Source: Pseudomonadota bacterium
GTDB taxonomy: Bacteria > Myxococcota > Myxococcia > Myxococcales > Anaeromyxobacteraceae
Reading direction: 5' to 3'
DNA: 16,560 bases
Assembly: GCA_023419875.1 (NCBI GenBank)
Contig: JAEZXM010000334.1
Coordinates: forward strand, 1-16,560
Within the stretch, counting starts at the first letter, position 1, and every line of letters starts with the position of its first letter. The notes below the pieces were generated by a model. That model was not told where the DNA came from and searched no databases. It was given only the letters and a program-made list of their open reading frames with translations. The position numbers and the translations under genes are program-made. This document shows positions 7,401 through 14,542 of the stretch, one piece after another.

Positions 7401-9830
7401 GGGCACGCGGCAGATCGATTCTTCGTCGGTGGGCAGAGGACAGAGGTTGCACTCGTCCTCCATGTCGTCGGGCTGGCCGTTGCAGTCGTTATCGGCGTGG
7501 CTCGAGCAGTCGCGCGGGAGCGGGGTCTGCCCGCCCTCGCACTCGTCCCAGCTTCCGTTCCGGCAGGTCCGGGTGCCCGCGACGCAGATCCCCTCCCCCA
7601 GCGTGCCCGGGGGGCCGTTGTAGCAGGTCTGGGTCGCGCCGTTCGTGCAGCCGCAGTTGATCGTCCCCGAGCAGTTCATGTCGAGGGTAGAGAAGTTCTC
7701 GCAATCCTGCGGCGCCCGCGGGAGGATCTGGCACTCGTCGGGCGCGGTGTCGCGATCCATCCACGCGTCACCGGCGCAAGTTGCGCAATCGCCCCAGACA
7801 CCTCCCGAACACGCGGAGATGCCCGCCTTGCAGATGCCGCGCGGATTCCCGGTCACCGGGTCGAGGCTGCTCGCGGGCCCGGTGTAACAGGAGGCCTCGA
7901 GGGTTCCGGTGTTGTCAGGCTTCTCATCGGTCAGCTCCACGCCGCTGGTGTCCTTGTCGCAGTCGTCGTTGAGGCCGTTGCAGATCTCGGCCGTGGGCAG
8001 GACCTGGTTGAGGCACTCGGACATGCCGTAGGTGCCGTCGGCGCGCCGGATGCACGAGCTGATGCCGTCCTGGCAGGTGCCGACGCCGCGGGTCGCGGCG
8101 GGGCCGTTGTAGCAGGGCCGGATTGTGCGCTGGTTCTCCGGCAACGTGTCGATCAGCTCGTCGACGAGGCCGTTGCAGTTGTTGTCCCTGCCGTCGCAGG
8201 CCTCGATCGCGGCGGGCTCGTGCAGGCGCCGGCAGTACGGCTGGCCCTCCGCGGTACAGCTCATGACGCCCTGGGCGCACTCGCCGAGCTCGCCGGTGCT
8301 GCACGCGACGCCGGTCTCCTGGCAGCTCGCGCCGAGGTTGAAGAGGGTGTTGAGCACGAGCCGCGAGCCCGCGACCTGGAAGTCTCCGTCCGTGCCCGAG
8401 TAGCTGTGCCCGCCCAGGTAGACGGCGGTGCCGCGGCCGCCGGTGGGCGCGATCATGGTGAAGATGTCGAAGTTCGGGTCGGGGTCGTAGGTGATGTACC
8501 GGGTGACCCCGGTCCGGTAGGTGTGGGCGCGGTAGTTGTTGATCGCGCCGAACAAGGCGACGAAGGTGAAGTCACCGATCTGCGTGAGCGGCGAGCTGAA
8601 TCCCGTGCGTACGCTCGCGGGCCGCGTGGAGGTGCCGGACGGCCACTCGTTGATCCAGAACCCGGGGGTCGTCTCCGTCTGGAAGTGCGTGGCGGCATGG
8701 CCGGAGCGATACCGGGTGTCCCATCCCCCGGTGCCGGGGTAATCGGTCCCGCCGTGGTTGGCGGTGCTCTCGTCGCCGAACACGCCCTCGAAGCTCGCGA
8801 GGCCGGCGCACTCGGCGAAGACGTCCTTCCCCGAGGCATAGAAGGCGCCGATGGTCGCGAGGGCCTGCGCCACGGTCGCTGAGCCGTACTTGATGTTGCA
8901 GGGGCAGGTCGCGTCGCCGCTGCCGGTGCAGTCGCTGCACGAGTTGGGCGCCACCCAGTGCGGCACCCAGAGGATCTGGTAGCCGTTCTGGTAGAGCCGC
9001 GTGGTCGTCCAGTCGCCCGGCGTGGACGGGATGAAGTCGTCCATCACCAGCCGGTCGAAGATCTGCCCGTGGGTGCCGGTCGCCCTGCCTGCCGCGCCCG
9101 GCGTGTCGAGGCCGGCGCGCGTGAGGTAGCCGCGGATCACCGGCTCCGAGTTCTTCGACCCGGCGCCGTCGCTGCCGATGTCGAGCAGCGCGAGCTTGGG
9201 CGGCACCGTGCCGCCGGCGCTCCAGCCGCCGGCCATCGTCTTCGCCACCTCTGCCTGGAACGCGACGTTCGCGACGTGGACGTTCACGTTCTGGAACGTG
9301 GTCCGGTACGTGTTGAGGACGGCGACCGCGCGATCGAAGTCCGAGCCGTCCACGACGAAGGGCCCGCCGCGGTAGTCGATCCGCGTGCCGGTGGTCGGGG
9401 TGCTCGTGGACACGCCGCCGCCCGCCCAGTTGTAGAGGTACGCCGGGGGGCCGTTGTTGTACTGGAGCGAGAAGTCGATGTCTGTGGTCGAGGTCTTCGC
9501 TGGATTGATGACCCAGTAGACCGCGATGTTGTTGCGGACGAGCTGGTACACGAGGCCGTACGCTCGGATGACGTCGCCGTTGTCCTTGGCCTGCGGGCAG
9601 CTCGTGGGCGTGTAGCCGGTGCCGTTCGAGTCGCGGCGCAGGTCGTCGCTCGTGTTCTGGTAGCAGACGTCCATCGGGATGATGAGCGACCGGCGGGCGA
9701 AGGACTTGAGCCCGGGCGCCATGGTCCCGCAGGTGGGGGCGACGAGCAGCGGCACCACGCCAGCGGCGAGCACCACCCGCAGAAGGCCGGCAACAAGCCG
9801 ACGCCGGTCGGTCGGACGGGGAGAGGTCAT
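4434..9830 (-). CDS. Composite Cys-rich surface protein: GATase-like + MopE/Cys-rich repeats + MYXO-CTERM, joined to an IPT/TIG protein
   Basis: A 1798-residue exported protein. Residues 1-32 are a signal peptide (TDRRRLV, then a hydrophobic run). Residues about 45-500 form an alpha/beta domain of uncertain kind; AYGLVYQLVRNNIAVYWVI, ILWVPHW, FAECAGLASFEG and AVYLGGHSYSG recall ThuA/class I amidotransferase-like folds (inference). Five MopE-like motifs of the CDGRDNNCNGLVDE type start at C545, C617, C710, C775 and C852. Cys-rich repeats fill 865-1085. A MYXO-CTERM signal lies at 1097-1122, then a second signal-like segment at 1129-1153, a Cys-rich knot at about 1160-1200, and about six IPT/TIG beta-sandwich repeats to the end. 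The ATG at 9830 is preceded by AGGAG at good spacing; an in-frame ATG at 9869 lacks one. It probably represents two exported proteins fused or left unseparated. Functions such as surface adhesion or metal binding are guesses from the domain types. Confidence 0.85.
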   Translation of the reverse strand: MTSPRPTDRRRLVAGLLRVVLAAGVVPLLVAPTCGTMAPGLKSFARRSLIIPMDVCYQNTSDDLRRDSNGTGYTPTSCPQAKDNGDVIRAYGLVYQLVRNNIAVYWVINPAKTSTTDIDFSLQYNNGPPAYLYNWAGGGVSTSTPTTGTRIDYRGGPFVVDGSDFDRAVAVLNTYRTTFQNVNVHVANVAFQAEVAKTMAGGWSAGGTVPPKLALLDIGSDGAGSKNSEPVIRGYLTRAGLDTPGAAGRATGTHGQIFDRLVMDDFIPSTPGDWTTTRLYQNGYQILWVPHWVAPNSCSDCTGSGDATCPCNIKYGSATVAQALATIGAFYASGKDVFAECAGLASFEGVFGDESTANHGGTDYPGTGGWDTRYRSGHAATHFQTETTPGFWINEWPSGTSTRPASVRTGFSSPLTQIGDFTFVALFGAINNYRAHTYRTGVTRYITYDPDPNFDIFTMIAPTGGRGTAVYLGGHSYSGTDGDFQVAGSRLVLNTLFNLGASCQETGVACSTGELGECAQGVMSCTAEGQPYCRRLHEPAAIEACDGRDNNCNGLVDELIDTLPENQRTIRPCYNGPAATRGVGTCQDGISSCIRRADGTYGMSECLNQVLPTAEICNGLNDDCDKDTSGVELTDEKPDNTGTLEASCYTGPASSLDPVTGNPRGICKAGISACSGGVWGDCATCAGDAWMDRDTAPDECQILPRAPQDCENFSTLDMNCSGTINCGCTNGATQTCYNGPPGTLGEGICVAGTRTCRNGSWDECEGGQTPLPRDCSSHADNDCNGQPDDMEDECNLCPLPTDEESICRVPGIARDVEGNPTAGSACKDGVRACKDGVLGGCSGMVFPAAELCDDKDNNCDGTINENPTTLCGPDFTCLNGVCVPAQCGVENDCPSGYTCNVDVGACVLSNCGASPCPLGQICEYGVSCKNPCTGVTCGDGASCSTGNCTGGGCYLTGCATGQTCQQGTCVADRCSGVACPVGTFCRAGDCVQSCVYVDCPSNQVCSADGFCETDRCADAPPCATGRICVINENDEPECVEDLCAGMSCGARQICKGGVCEDDPCNSTTCPVGACNRGQCFPAMDPDDPDPGPSPSGGCGAGQPGGLSALLLLALLPLVLGRRTPARATLRARRPAHRAALLGLAALLAASAQACKDGDSSVDLSTCTHVCEGENRCIDLVRDPGHCGSCETVCGSGEQCVDGVCGPTGYVAPQILSADPGEASPGLLDPLTVTLRGERFALGDDTTVRVTSLTGSRTYRAQGVCPSGMSPPCPVASSTSLRFDLDLSEVGRTVLELRVVNPDRVISNARRFSVRAVAPNLTDVTPSSVNTGSRTTLRVTGSGFSSGSVCHLAPTCHDDVNGFGLPTTTSGGGLDCVLDAAGLQPGGYRLWVENDGAERSSCRDLTVTSATPTILSLSPSSGQTGSPVDIVITGTGFDMTSAVHFVGPETVNPLTTYVDSGRLFVSQLLLATTGSYTVTVTNGSQQSTCPNGPASCTFTSLPNPPSVDNLSVTPSPTYQGSTITLTFTGNGLGTANGITIVPPTPPSFAATLGTVNDGSVTGTAALGTRPDGIWNAYVNLPAGNSSTFSFRVLSNVAVLSKVSPGGDKQGLPVTVTLTASNLRGGLPDILLRGPLQSSVTPVTRTTTATAVTATTASATLDLSGHDTGVYGISVRNPGAATSNEVTFSVQPGTPTLTSVTPSCVFQTNEPWALTIAGTNFALPDAQGNGFSQMMYSVDQTNWFPVPATVTVVDHDTITASFDARNAVPNATGYSLSIWNPGPLKSVQDVRLRVYATACP
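6372..6446 (-). other. Internal signal-peptide-like segment opening the IPT/TIG module (residues 1129-1153)
   Basis: Residues 1129-1153 read as a basic stretch (LRARRPAHR), a hydrophobic core (AALLGLAALLAA) and SAQA followed by C1154. This is a normal export signal with an AxA-type signal peptidase I site. The Cys at +1 suggests a lipoprotein, but Gln at -2 and Ala at -3 make a poor lipobox. No ATG, GTG or TTG lies in frame between the MYXO-CTERM helix and this segment. The codon just before it is ACG (6447-6449), one transition from ATG. The downstream module looks like an independent secreted protein, so this may be a former or mis-sequenced gene start. Confidence 0.6.
6465..6542 (-). other. 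Internal MYXO-CTERM-like sorting signal (residues 1097-1122)
   Basis: This stretch encodes GCGAGQPGG, then a hydrophobic helix (LSALLLLALLPLVLG), then RR. That is the three-part MYXO-CTERM design: a short motif with an invariant Cys (here C1098), a membrane segment and an Arg cluster. It follows a Pro/Asp-rich linker (PDDPDPGPSPSGG), as is common before such signals. These signals normally sit at the extreme C-terminus, but here the frame continues for about 676 more residues. The second Arg codon (R1122, at 6465-6467) is AGA, uncommon in this GC-rich DNA and one base from TGA. Confidence 0.75.
7236..8207 (-). repeat. Array of five MopE-like Cys/Asp motifs in the surface protein
   Basis: Within the large frame, Cys-starting motifs recur at residues 545 (CDGRDNNCNGLVDE), 617 (CNGLNDDCDKD), 710 (CENFSTLDMNCSGTIN, degenerate), 775 (CSSHADNDCNGQPDD) and 852 (CDDKDNNCDGTINE). 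Between them are segments of the type GxCxxGxxxCxxGxW. The pattern is that of the MopE family first described for a copper-binding surface protein, and it is widespread in exported proteins of Myxococcota. Metal binding is suggested by the family but not shown by the sequence. Confidence 0.7.
7324..7360 (-). repeat. Short 21-bp tandem repeat inside the MopE region
   Basis: CCGTCCTTGCAGGCGC occurs at 7324-7339 and again, unchanged, at 7345-7360, giving a 21-bp period. It encodes two successive CKDGV units (CKDGVRACKDGV). This looks like a recent in-frame duplication of one seven-residue unit. Confidence 0.6.
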
Positions 9831-9835
9831 GGTTG

Positions 9836-9847
9836 CGCTCCTGACCT
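9836..9847 (-). promoter_or_regulatory. Ribosome binding site deciding the start of the large surface protein
   Basis: Read on the minus strand, the bases before the ATG at 9830 are GGAGGTCAGGAGCGCAACC. An AGGAG core lies about seven bases upstream. The alternative in-frame ATG at 9869 would place this site inside the coding region, so the downstream start is preferred. Confidence 0.6.
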
Positions 9848-9898
9848 CCAAGAATACCACGTTGACCATCCGTGCTCGGTGGTACGCGCGGTCGTTTT

Positions 9899-9916
9899 CG
9901 AGGTCGCATGACCTCG
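9899..9916. promoter_or_regulatory. Operator-like inverted repeat
   Basis: CGAGGTC-GCAT-GACCTCG is a perfect 7-bp inverted repeat with a 4-bp centre, midway in a divergent spacer. This is a typical layout for a dimeric repressor or activator site controlling both directions. No T-run follows, so it is not an intrinsic terminator. The regulator is unknown. Confidence 0.4.
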
Positions 9917-9971
9917 CACATCCGCGCGAACGAGCGTTGACGAGCACACCTCGCCGTGCCCATGTCCAGCC

Positions 9972-10748
9972 GTGTCCGGACCGCCGGCGAGCGACATCGT
10001 GCAACCCCCGCGGCCACCCGATCCGCCGTGGCTCCTCGTGGCGCTGTGGGCCGCGGGGATCGCCGGCATCGCCGCCGTGCGGACGTTGCCTGCCGCGATC
10101 CGCGGTTCCTGGCTCGACGCGGCGGGGGCCGCCGCGCTCCTGTTCGTGCTCCTGCCGGACCTGCGCCTCCGCAGGCGCGGGGAGTACTGGGATGCGTACG
10201 GGTTGCCGCCGCTCTCGTTCCGCGCGCGGGCGACGTGGGCCGCCTGGGCGCGCGGCGCGCGCGCCGGGCTCGCCTCTTCCGCCGTGGTGCTCCCGGCCTT
10301 CACCCTCGTGTTCGTCGCCTGGGCCGTCCTCCTGCCGCACCTCTCACCGGAGATCGCCCGGACCCTCGCGCCGTACGCGTTGCCCGGCCGCGTCGCGCTG
10401 CGCATCCCGGACGGGTTCCTCCTGCAGGTCGCCCTCCAGCTCCTCGTGGTCGCGCTGCCGGAAGAGCTCTTTTACCGCGGGTGGATGCAGACGGCGTGGG
10501 CGCGCACGGCGCCCGGACGCGGGGTGCGCGTCCTCGGCGCGCGCCTCGGGGCGGGGTTCGTCTGGACGCAGCTCCTCTTCGCCGCCGGGCACCTCGTCGA
10601 CCCCGCGCCCTGGCGGCTTGCGACGTTCCTCCCCGGGCTCTGGTTCGGGTGGCTGCGCGAGCGGACCGGGAACGTGGTGGCGGGCGTCGTCGCCCACGCG
10701 CTCTCGAACCTGTTCCTGAAGGTGCTCGAGGCGTCGTTCTACCCGTGA
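9972..10748 (+). CDS. CPBP-family glutamic intramembrane protease, candidate myxosortase
   Basis: A 258-residue multi-spanning membrane protein of the CPBP/Abi family, related to Rce1 CAAX proteases. The catalytic signature is complete: E164-E165 and R169 in PEELFYRGW, H207 in LFAAGH, and H242 with N246 in AHALSN. Hydrophobic segments occur near residues 20-36, 48-62, 95-115, 150-163, 195-207, 220-227 and 232-250. Such proteases have been proposed as myxosortases (MrtX, MrtC, MrtP), which process MYXO-CTERM signals. Its divergent neighbour carries such a signal, which makes this role plausible, but the subfamily cannot be assigned by eye. The alternative is one of the many CPBP proteins of other function. 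The start is uncertain: GTG at 9972 is used, and GTG at 9999 is possible; neither has a clear ribosome site. The stop codon overlaps the spacer to dgt, so the two are probably co-transcribed. Confidence 0.9.
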   Translation: MSGPPASDIVQPPRPPDPPWLLVALWAAGIAGIAAVRTLPAAIRGSWLDAAGAAALLFVLLPDLRLRRRGEYWDAYGLPPLSFRARATWAAWARGARAGLASSAVVLPAFTLVFVAWAVLLPHLSPEIARTLAPYALPGRVALRIPDGFLLQVALQLLVVALPEELFYRGWMQTAWARTAPGRGVRVLGARLGAGFVWTQLLFAAGHLVDPAPWRLATFLPGLWFGWLRERTGNVVAGVVAHALSNLFLKVLEASFYP

Positions 10749-10785
10749 ACGAGCTCCCTTCCGGGCGCGCTGCGATCGGCGCGGC

Positions 10786-10791
10786 TACAAT
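10786..10791 (+). promoter_or_regulatory. Possible -10 box giving a leaderless dgt transcript
   Basis: TACAAT at 10786-10791 matches the sigma-70 -10 consensus at five of six bases. Its end is seven bases before the GTG at 10799, so transcription would begin at or near the start codon. No Shine-Dalgarno sequence precedes that GTG, which fits a leaderless message. No clear -35 box is seen. Confidence 0.3.
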
Positions 10792-10798
10792 CGCCCCC

Positions 10799-11848
10799 GT
10801 GCCCGGCGCCATCCGCGAGATGCTCGAGGAGCTGGAGGAGAGAACGCTCCATCCGCGCGCGGCGCGCTCCGCCGCGACGCGCGGGCGGGAGCGGCCGGAG
10901 GAGCCCGACGTCGAGCGCCCCTCCTTCCAGCGCGACCGCGACCGGATCCTCCACTGCAAGGCGTTCCGCCGCCTCGCGGGGAAGACGCAGGTGTTCCTCG
11001 CCCCGCGCGGCGACCACTACCGGACGCGGCTCACGCACACGCTCGAGGTCGCGCAGGTGGCGCGCTCCGTCGCCCGCGCGCTCCGGCTCAACGAGATGCT
11101 GGTCGAGGCGATGGTGATGGGCCACGACCTCGGCCACACCCCGTTCGGCCACGCCGGCGAGCGGCTCCTCGACACGGTCGTGCCCGGCGGCTTCCACCAC
11201 GTGGTGCAGTCGCTCCGGGTCGTGGAGGTGCTGGAGAAGGACGGCCGCGGGCTGAACCTCACCGCCGAGGTGCGCGACGGCATCCTCCGGCACTCGAAGG
11301 GGAAGGGGAACGTCCTGCTCCAGGGATCGGGGCAGAAGGCGCTGACCCTCGAGGCGGAGATCGTCCGGATCGCGGACATCGTCGCCTACGTGAACCACGA
11401 CCTCGACGACGCGTTGCGCGCCGGGCTCTTCCAGGAGGGCGACCTCCCCGCCGACGTCCGGCGGACCCTGGGCGGGAGCCGCTCGGAGCGGTTCGCGACC
11501 CTCGTCCACGACGTCATCGGGCACACCGACCTCGACCGCGGCGGGCACGTCGAGATGTCACCGGACGTGCACGCGGCCCTGCTCGCGCTCCGCGACTTCC
11601 TCTACGCGCGCGTCTACGAGAACCCGGTGGTCCACGACGAGTTCGTGAAGGCGCAGCGGATCCTGCGGGACCTTCACGGATGGTGCATGGAGGATCCGGC
11701 CCGCCTCGCCCGGCGGTTCGCGGTCGTCCCCCGCGAGGGCGAGACCCTCGATCGGGCGGTCACCGACTGGCTCTCGGGGATGACCGACCGCTTCGCGATC
11801 GCGACCTGGGAGGAGCTGTTCGTGCCCCGTCCCTGGAACCAGCTGTGA
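10799..11848 (+). CDS. dgt: Deoxyguanosinetriphosphate triphosphohydrolase-like HD protein
   Basis: Hydrolyses dGTP or other dNTPs to the nucleoside and tripolyphosphate, helping set dNTP pools. It has 349 residues from GTG 10799. The N-terminus REMLEELEERTLHPRAARSA, then TRGRERPE and FQRDRDRILHCKAFRRL, is that of the shorter bacterial dGTPase-like group. The HD metal site is complete: H80 (RLTHTLEVAQ), H109-D110 (GHDLGHTPFGHAGE) and an Asp near 193 (RIADIVAYVNHDLDDA). Further conserved blocks are EVRDGILRHSKG and the C-terminal HD-associated region. A GTG at 10745 that overlaps the stop of the upstream protease is in frame too, but the extra 18 residues (NELPSGRAAIG...) are not family-like, so 10799 is preferred. 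It converges with the amidotransferase-like gene, leaving 24 bp. Confidence 0.93.
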   Translation: MPGAIREMLEELEERTLHPRAARSAATRGRERPEEPDVERPSFQRDRDRILHCKAFRRLAGKTQVFLAPRGDHYRTRLTHTLEVAQVARSVARALRLNEMLVEAMVMGHDLGHTPFGHAGERLLDTVVPGGFHHVVQSLRVVEVLEKDGRGLNLTAEVRDGILRHSKGKGNVLLQGSGQKALTLEAEIVRIADIVAYVNHDLDDALRAGLFQEGDLPADVRRTLGGSRSERFATLVHDVIGHTDLDRGGHVEMSPDVHAALLALRDFLYARVYENPVVHDEFVKAQRILRDLHGWCMEDPARLARRFAVVPREGETLDRAVTDWLSGMTDRFAIATWEELFVPRPWNQL

Positions 11849-11872
11849 CGCTCGCAGGGCCCGAGGCTCCGC

Positions 11873-12715
11873 TCACGCGTTGAGCGGCGTCACGGAGACC
11901 TGAAGGCTTCGGCTCACCGACACGACGCTCCCCTCGGGGACCTCGATGAACCCGTTGGGCGCGAGCAGCCGGGACGCGAAGCAGACGGCCTTCACCTGGC
12001 GATGCGGCCGCAGCCGGGGATCGCTCTCCGGCGTCTCGAGGGTGACGCCGTCGAGGGGGCAGGGGACGATGCCCTCGAGGAGCGCGTAGTACAGGGGGCC
12101 GTTCCGCCGCGTGGCGGCCATCACCCGCCCGTTCGTGACCACGAAGTCGAGCCGGCTCGGCCGGCCCTCGCCCGCCTCGCGGCTCCACGCCTCGAGCTGG
12201 CGCACCGTGCGTGCCAGGGCACGCCCGGCCGTGCGGGCGTCGATGTCGAGATCGTCGAGCGCACCCTCGTCCTTGAGCAGCTTCAGGAAGAGCATGAAGG
12301 CGTGCTCGGAGTCGGTGTCGCCCATGATGTTCCGGCGGAGGAAGTCCGGCAGCGCCTCGAGGAGCAGCGGGCGGACCGCCTCGAACCCCTCGACGGTGCC
12401 GTCGTGCGCGAACAGCCAGCGGCGGAACCGGAAGGGATGGGTGTTCTCGTCCTTGGCATTGCCGACGGTGGCGCGGCGCGCGTGCGCGACGAGCGCCTCG
12501 GAGTCGATCCGGCCGACCAGGTCGGGGAGCGAGAGGAGCGCGGTCGCCCCGGTGGGTCGCTTGCCGAGGAGGACGTTTCCCGCCTGGTAGTGTCCGAAGC
12601 CGTAGGCGTCGGGAGGCGTTTCACCGTCCTGCAACGACACGTGCGATCCCAACCGCGCCACCTGGCACCGGAGGAGGTTGGCATCGCTCTGGAGGATCGC
12701 GACCAACGCGCCCAT
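11873..12715 (-). CDS. Class II glutamine-amidotransferase-like protein without the catalytic cysteine
   Basis: A 280-residue protein with the Ntn-type class II amidotransferase fold of the YafJ kind. Matching blocks are DAYGFGHY (36-43), AHARRATVGN with ENTHPF (77-95) and WLFAHDGTVEGF (100-111), then GDTDSEHAFMLFL. Active enzymes start with Met-Cys, and the Cys2 becomes the nucleophile. Here the start is MGALVAIL, so residue 2 is Gly. The usual His-Asn-Gly is His-Asp-Gly (H104-D105-G106). Glutaminase activity by the standard mechanism is therefore unlikely. The start at ATG 12715 is well supported: AAGGAAAGGA lies just upstream, MGALVAIL aligns with the family N-terminus, and no Cys occurs at a possible upstream start. 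The role is unknown; it could bind a ligand or regulate a partner. It diverges from the Hsp70 operon across 199 bp. Confidence 0.9.
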   Translation of the reverse strand: MGALVAILQSDANLLRCQVARLGSHVSLQDGETPPDAYGFGHYQAGNVLLGKRPTGATALLSLPDLVGRIDSEALVAHARRATVGNAKDENTHPFRFRRWLFAHDGTVEGFEAVRPLLLEALPDFLRRNIMGDTDSEHAFMLFLKLLKDEGALDDLDIDARTAGRALARTVRQLEAWSREAGEGRPSRLDFVVTNGRVMAATRRNGPLYYALLEGIVPCPLDGVTLETPESDPRLRPHRQVKAVCFASRLLAPNGFIEVPEGSVVSVSRSLQVSVTPLNA

Positions 12716-12782
12716 GGCGTCCTTTCCTTGCGAGATCCGTGGCGGAGGCAGGCGTCGGAGCGGACCGCCCACGCCTCCAAGA

Positions 12783-12810
12783 GTAATAACGGCCGAGGGC
12801 GTCCGTGACA
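12783..12810 (-). promoter_or_regulatory. Weak candidate promoter for the amidotransferase-like gene
   Basis: On the minus strand TGTCAC (12805-12810) is followed after 16 bp by TATTAC (12783-12788). The -10 box matches four of six bases; the -35 box is poor. It would give a leader of about 60 nt before the ATG at 12715. It is offered only because it is the most AT-rich spot in this GC-rich spacer. Confidence 0.25.
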
Positions 12811-12849
12811 TCCCCGCCCCCAGGTGTCGCCGCCCGGGTGTACGCGCGT

Positions 12850-12879
12850 TTGACACGCCGGCGAGCCAGCGCCTAGGAT
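12850..12879 (+). promoter_or_regulatory. Sigma-70-type promoter of the Hsp70 operon
   Basis: TTGACA (12850-12855) is a perfect -35 box. TAGGAT (12874-12879) follows after 18 bp and matches four of six -10 bases. Transcription would start near 12886, giving a leader of about 30 nt before the ATG at 12915. No CIRCE element (TTAGCACTC and its inverted copy) is present, so HrcA control is not indicated. Confidence 0.6.
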
Positions 12880-12887
12880 GCCGTAAC

Positions 12888-12903
12888 CCAGCGTAACCGC
12901 TGG
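12888..12903 (+). promoter_or_regulatory. Small hairpin in the Hsp70 leader
   Basis: CCAGCG-TAAC-CGCTGG forms a 6-bp GC-rich stem with a 4-nt loop, ending 11 nt before the start codon and lying inside the predicted leader. GTAACC also occurs twice in direct order at 12883 and 12893. No Shine-Dalgarno sequence is evident between hairpin and ATG. It may tune translation or be a protein-binding palindrome; it is not a terminator because no T-run follows. Confidence 0.35.
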
Positions 12904-12914
12904 TCCTCCGCCCC

Positions 12915-14525
<1,611 letters not shown>

Positions 14526-14542
14526 CCCGGAGCGCGAGGGCC

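Larger units (their letters stand above)
9831..9971. promoter_or_regulatory. Divergent intergenic region between surface protein and intramembrane protease
   Basis: These 141 bp must hold the promoters of both the surface-protein gene (leftward) and the protease-dGTPase pair (rightward). TTGACC near 9862 and TTGACG near 9937 look like -35 boxes on the plus strand, but no good -10 box follows either at the usual distance. The clearest structure is the inverted repeat listed separately. TGACCTC also appears as a direct repeat, at 9842-9848 (over the ribosome site of the surface gene) and at 9909-9915. Confidence 0.4.

Noticed and set aside
4572..8882. A very long plus-strand open frame (about 1436 codons) opposite the large surface-protein gene
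   Set aside because: It is a shadow of the GC-rich codons on the other strand: Arg/Ala/Val/Gly-rich, no domain, no signal, while the minus strand shows clear MopE, Cys-rich and IPT repeats.
9831..10340. N-terminal extension of the surface-protein frame by up to 170 residues
   Set aside because: It runs through the intergenic spacer and opposite the protease gene, is not protein-like, and a signal peptide with ribosome site begins at 9830.
14526..14542. Frameshift in the Hsp70 gene that would restore the missing lid
   Set aside because: The bases after the stop lead directly into a ribosome site and the J-protein start; no lid-like helix sequence is found in any frame.
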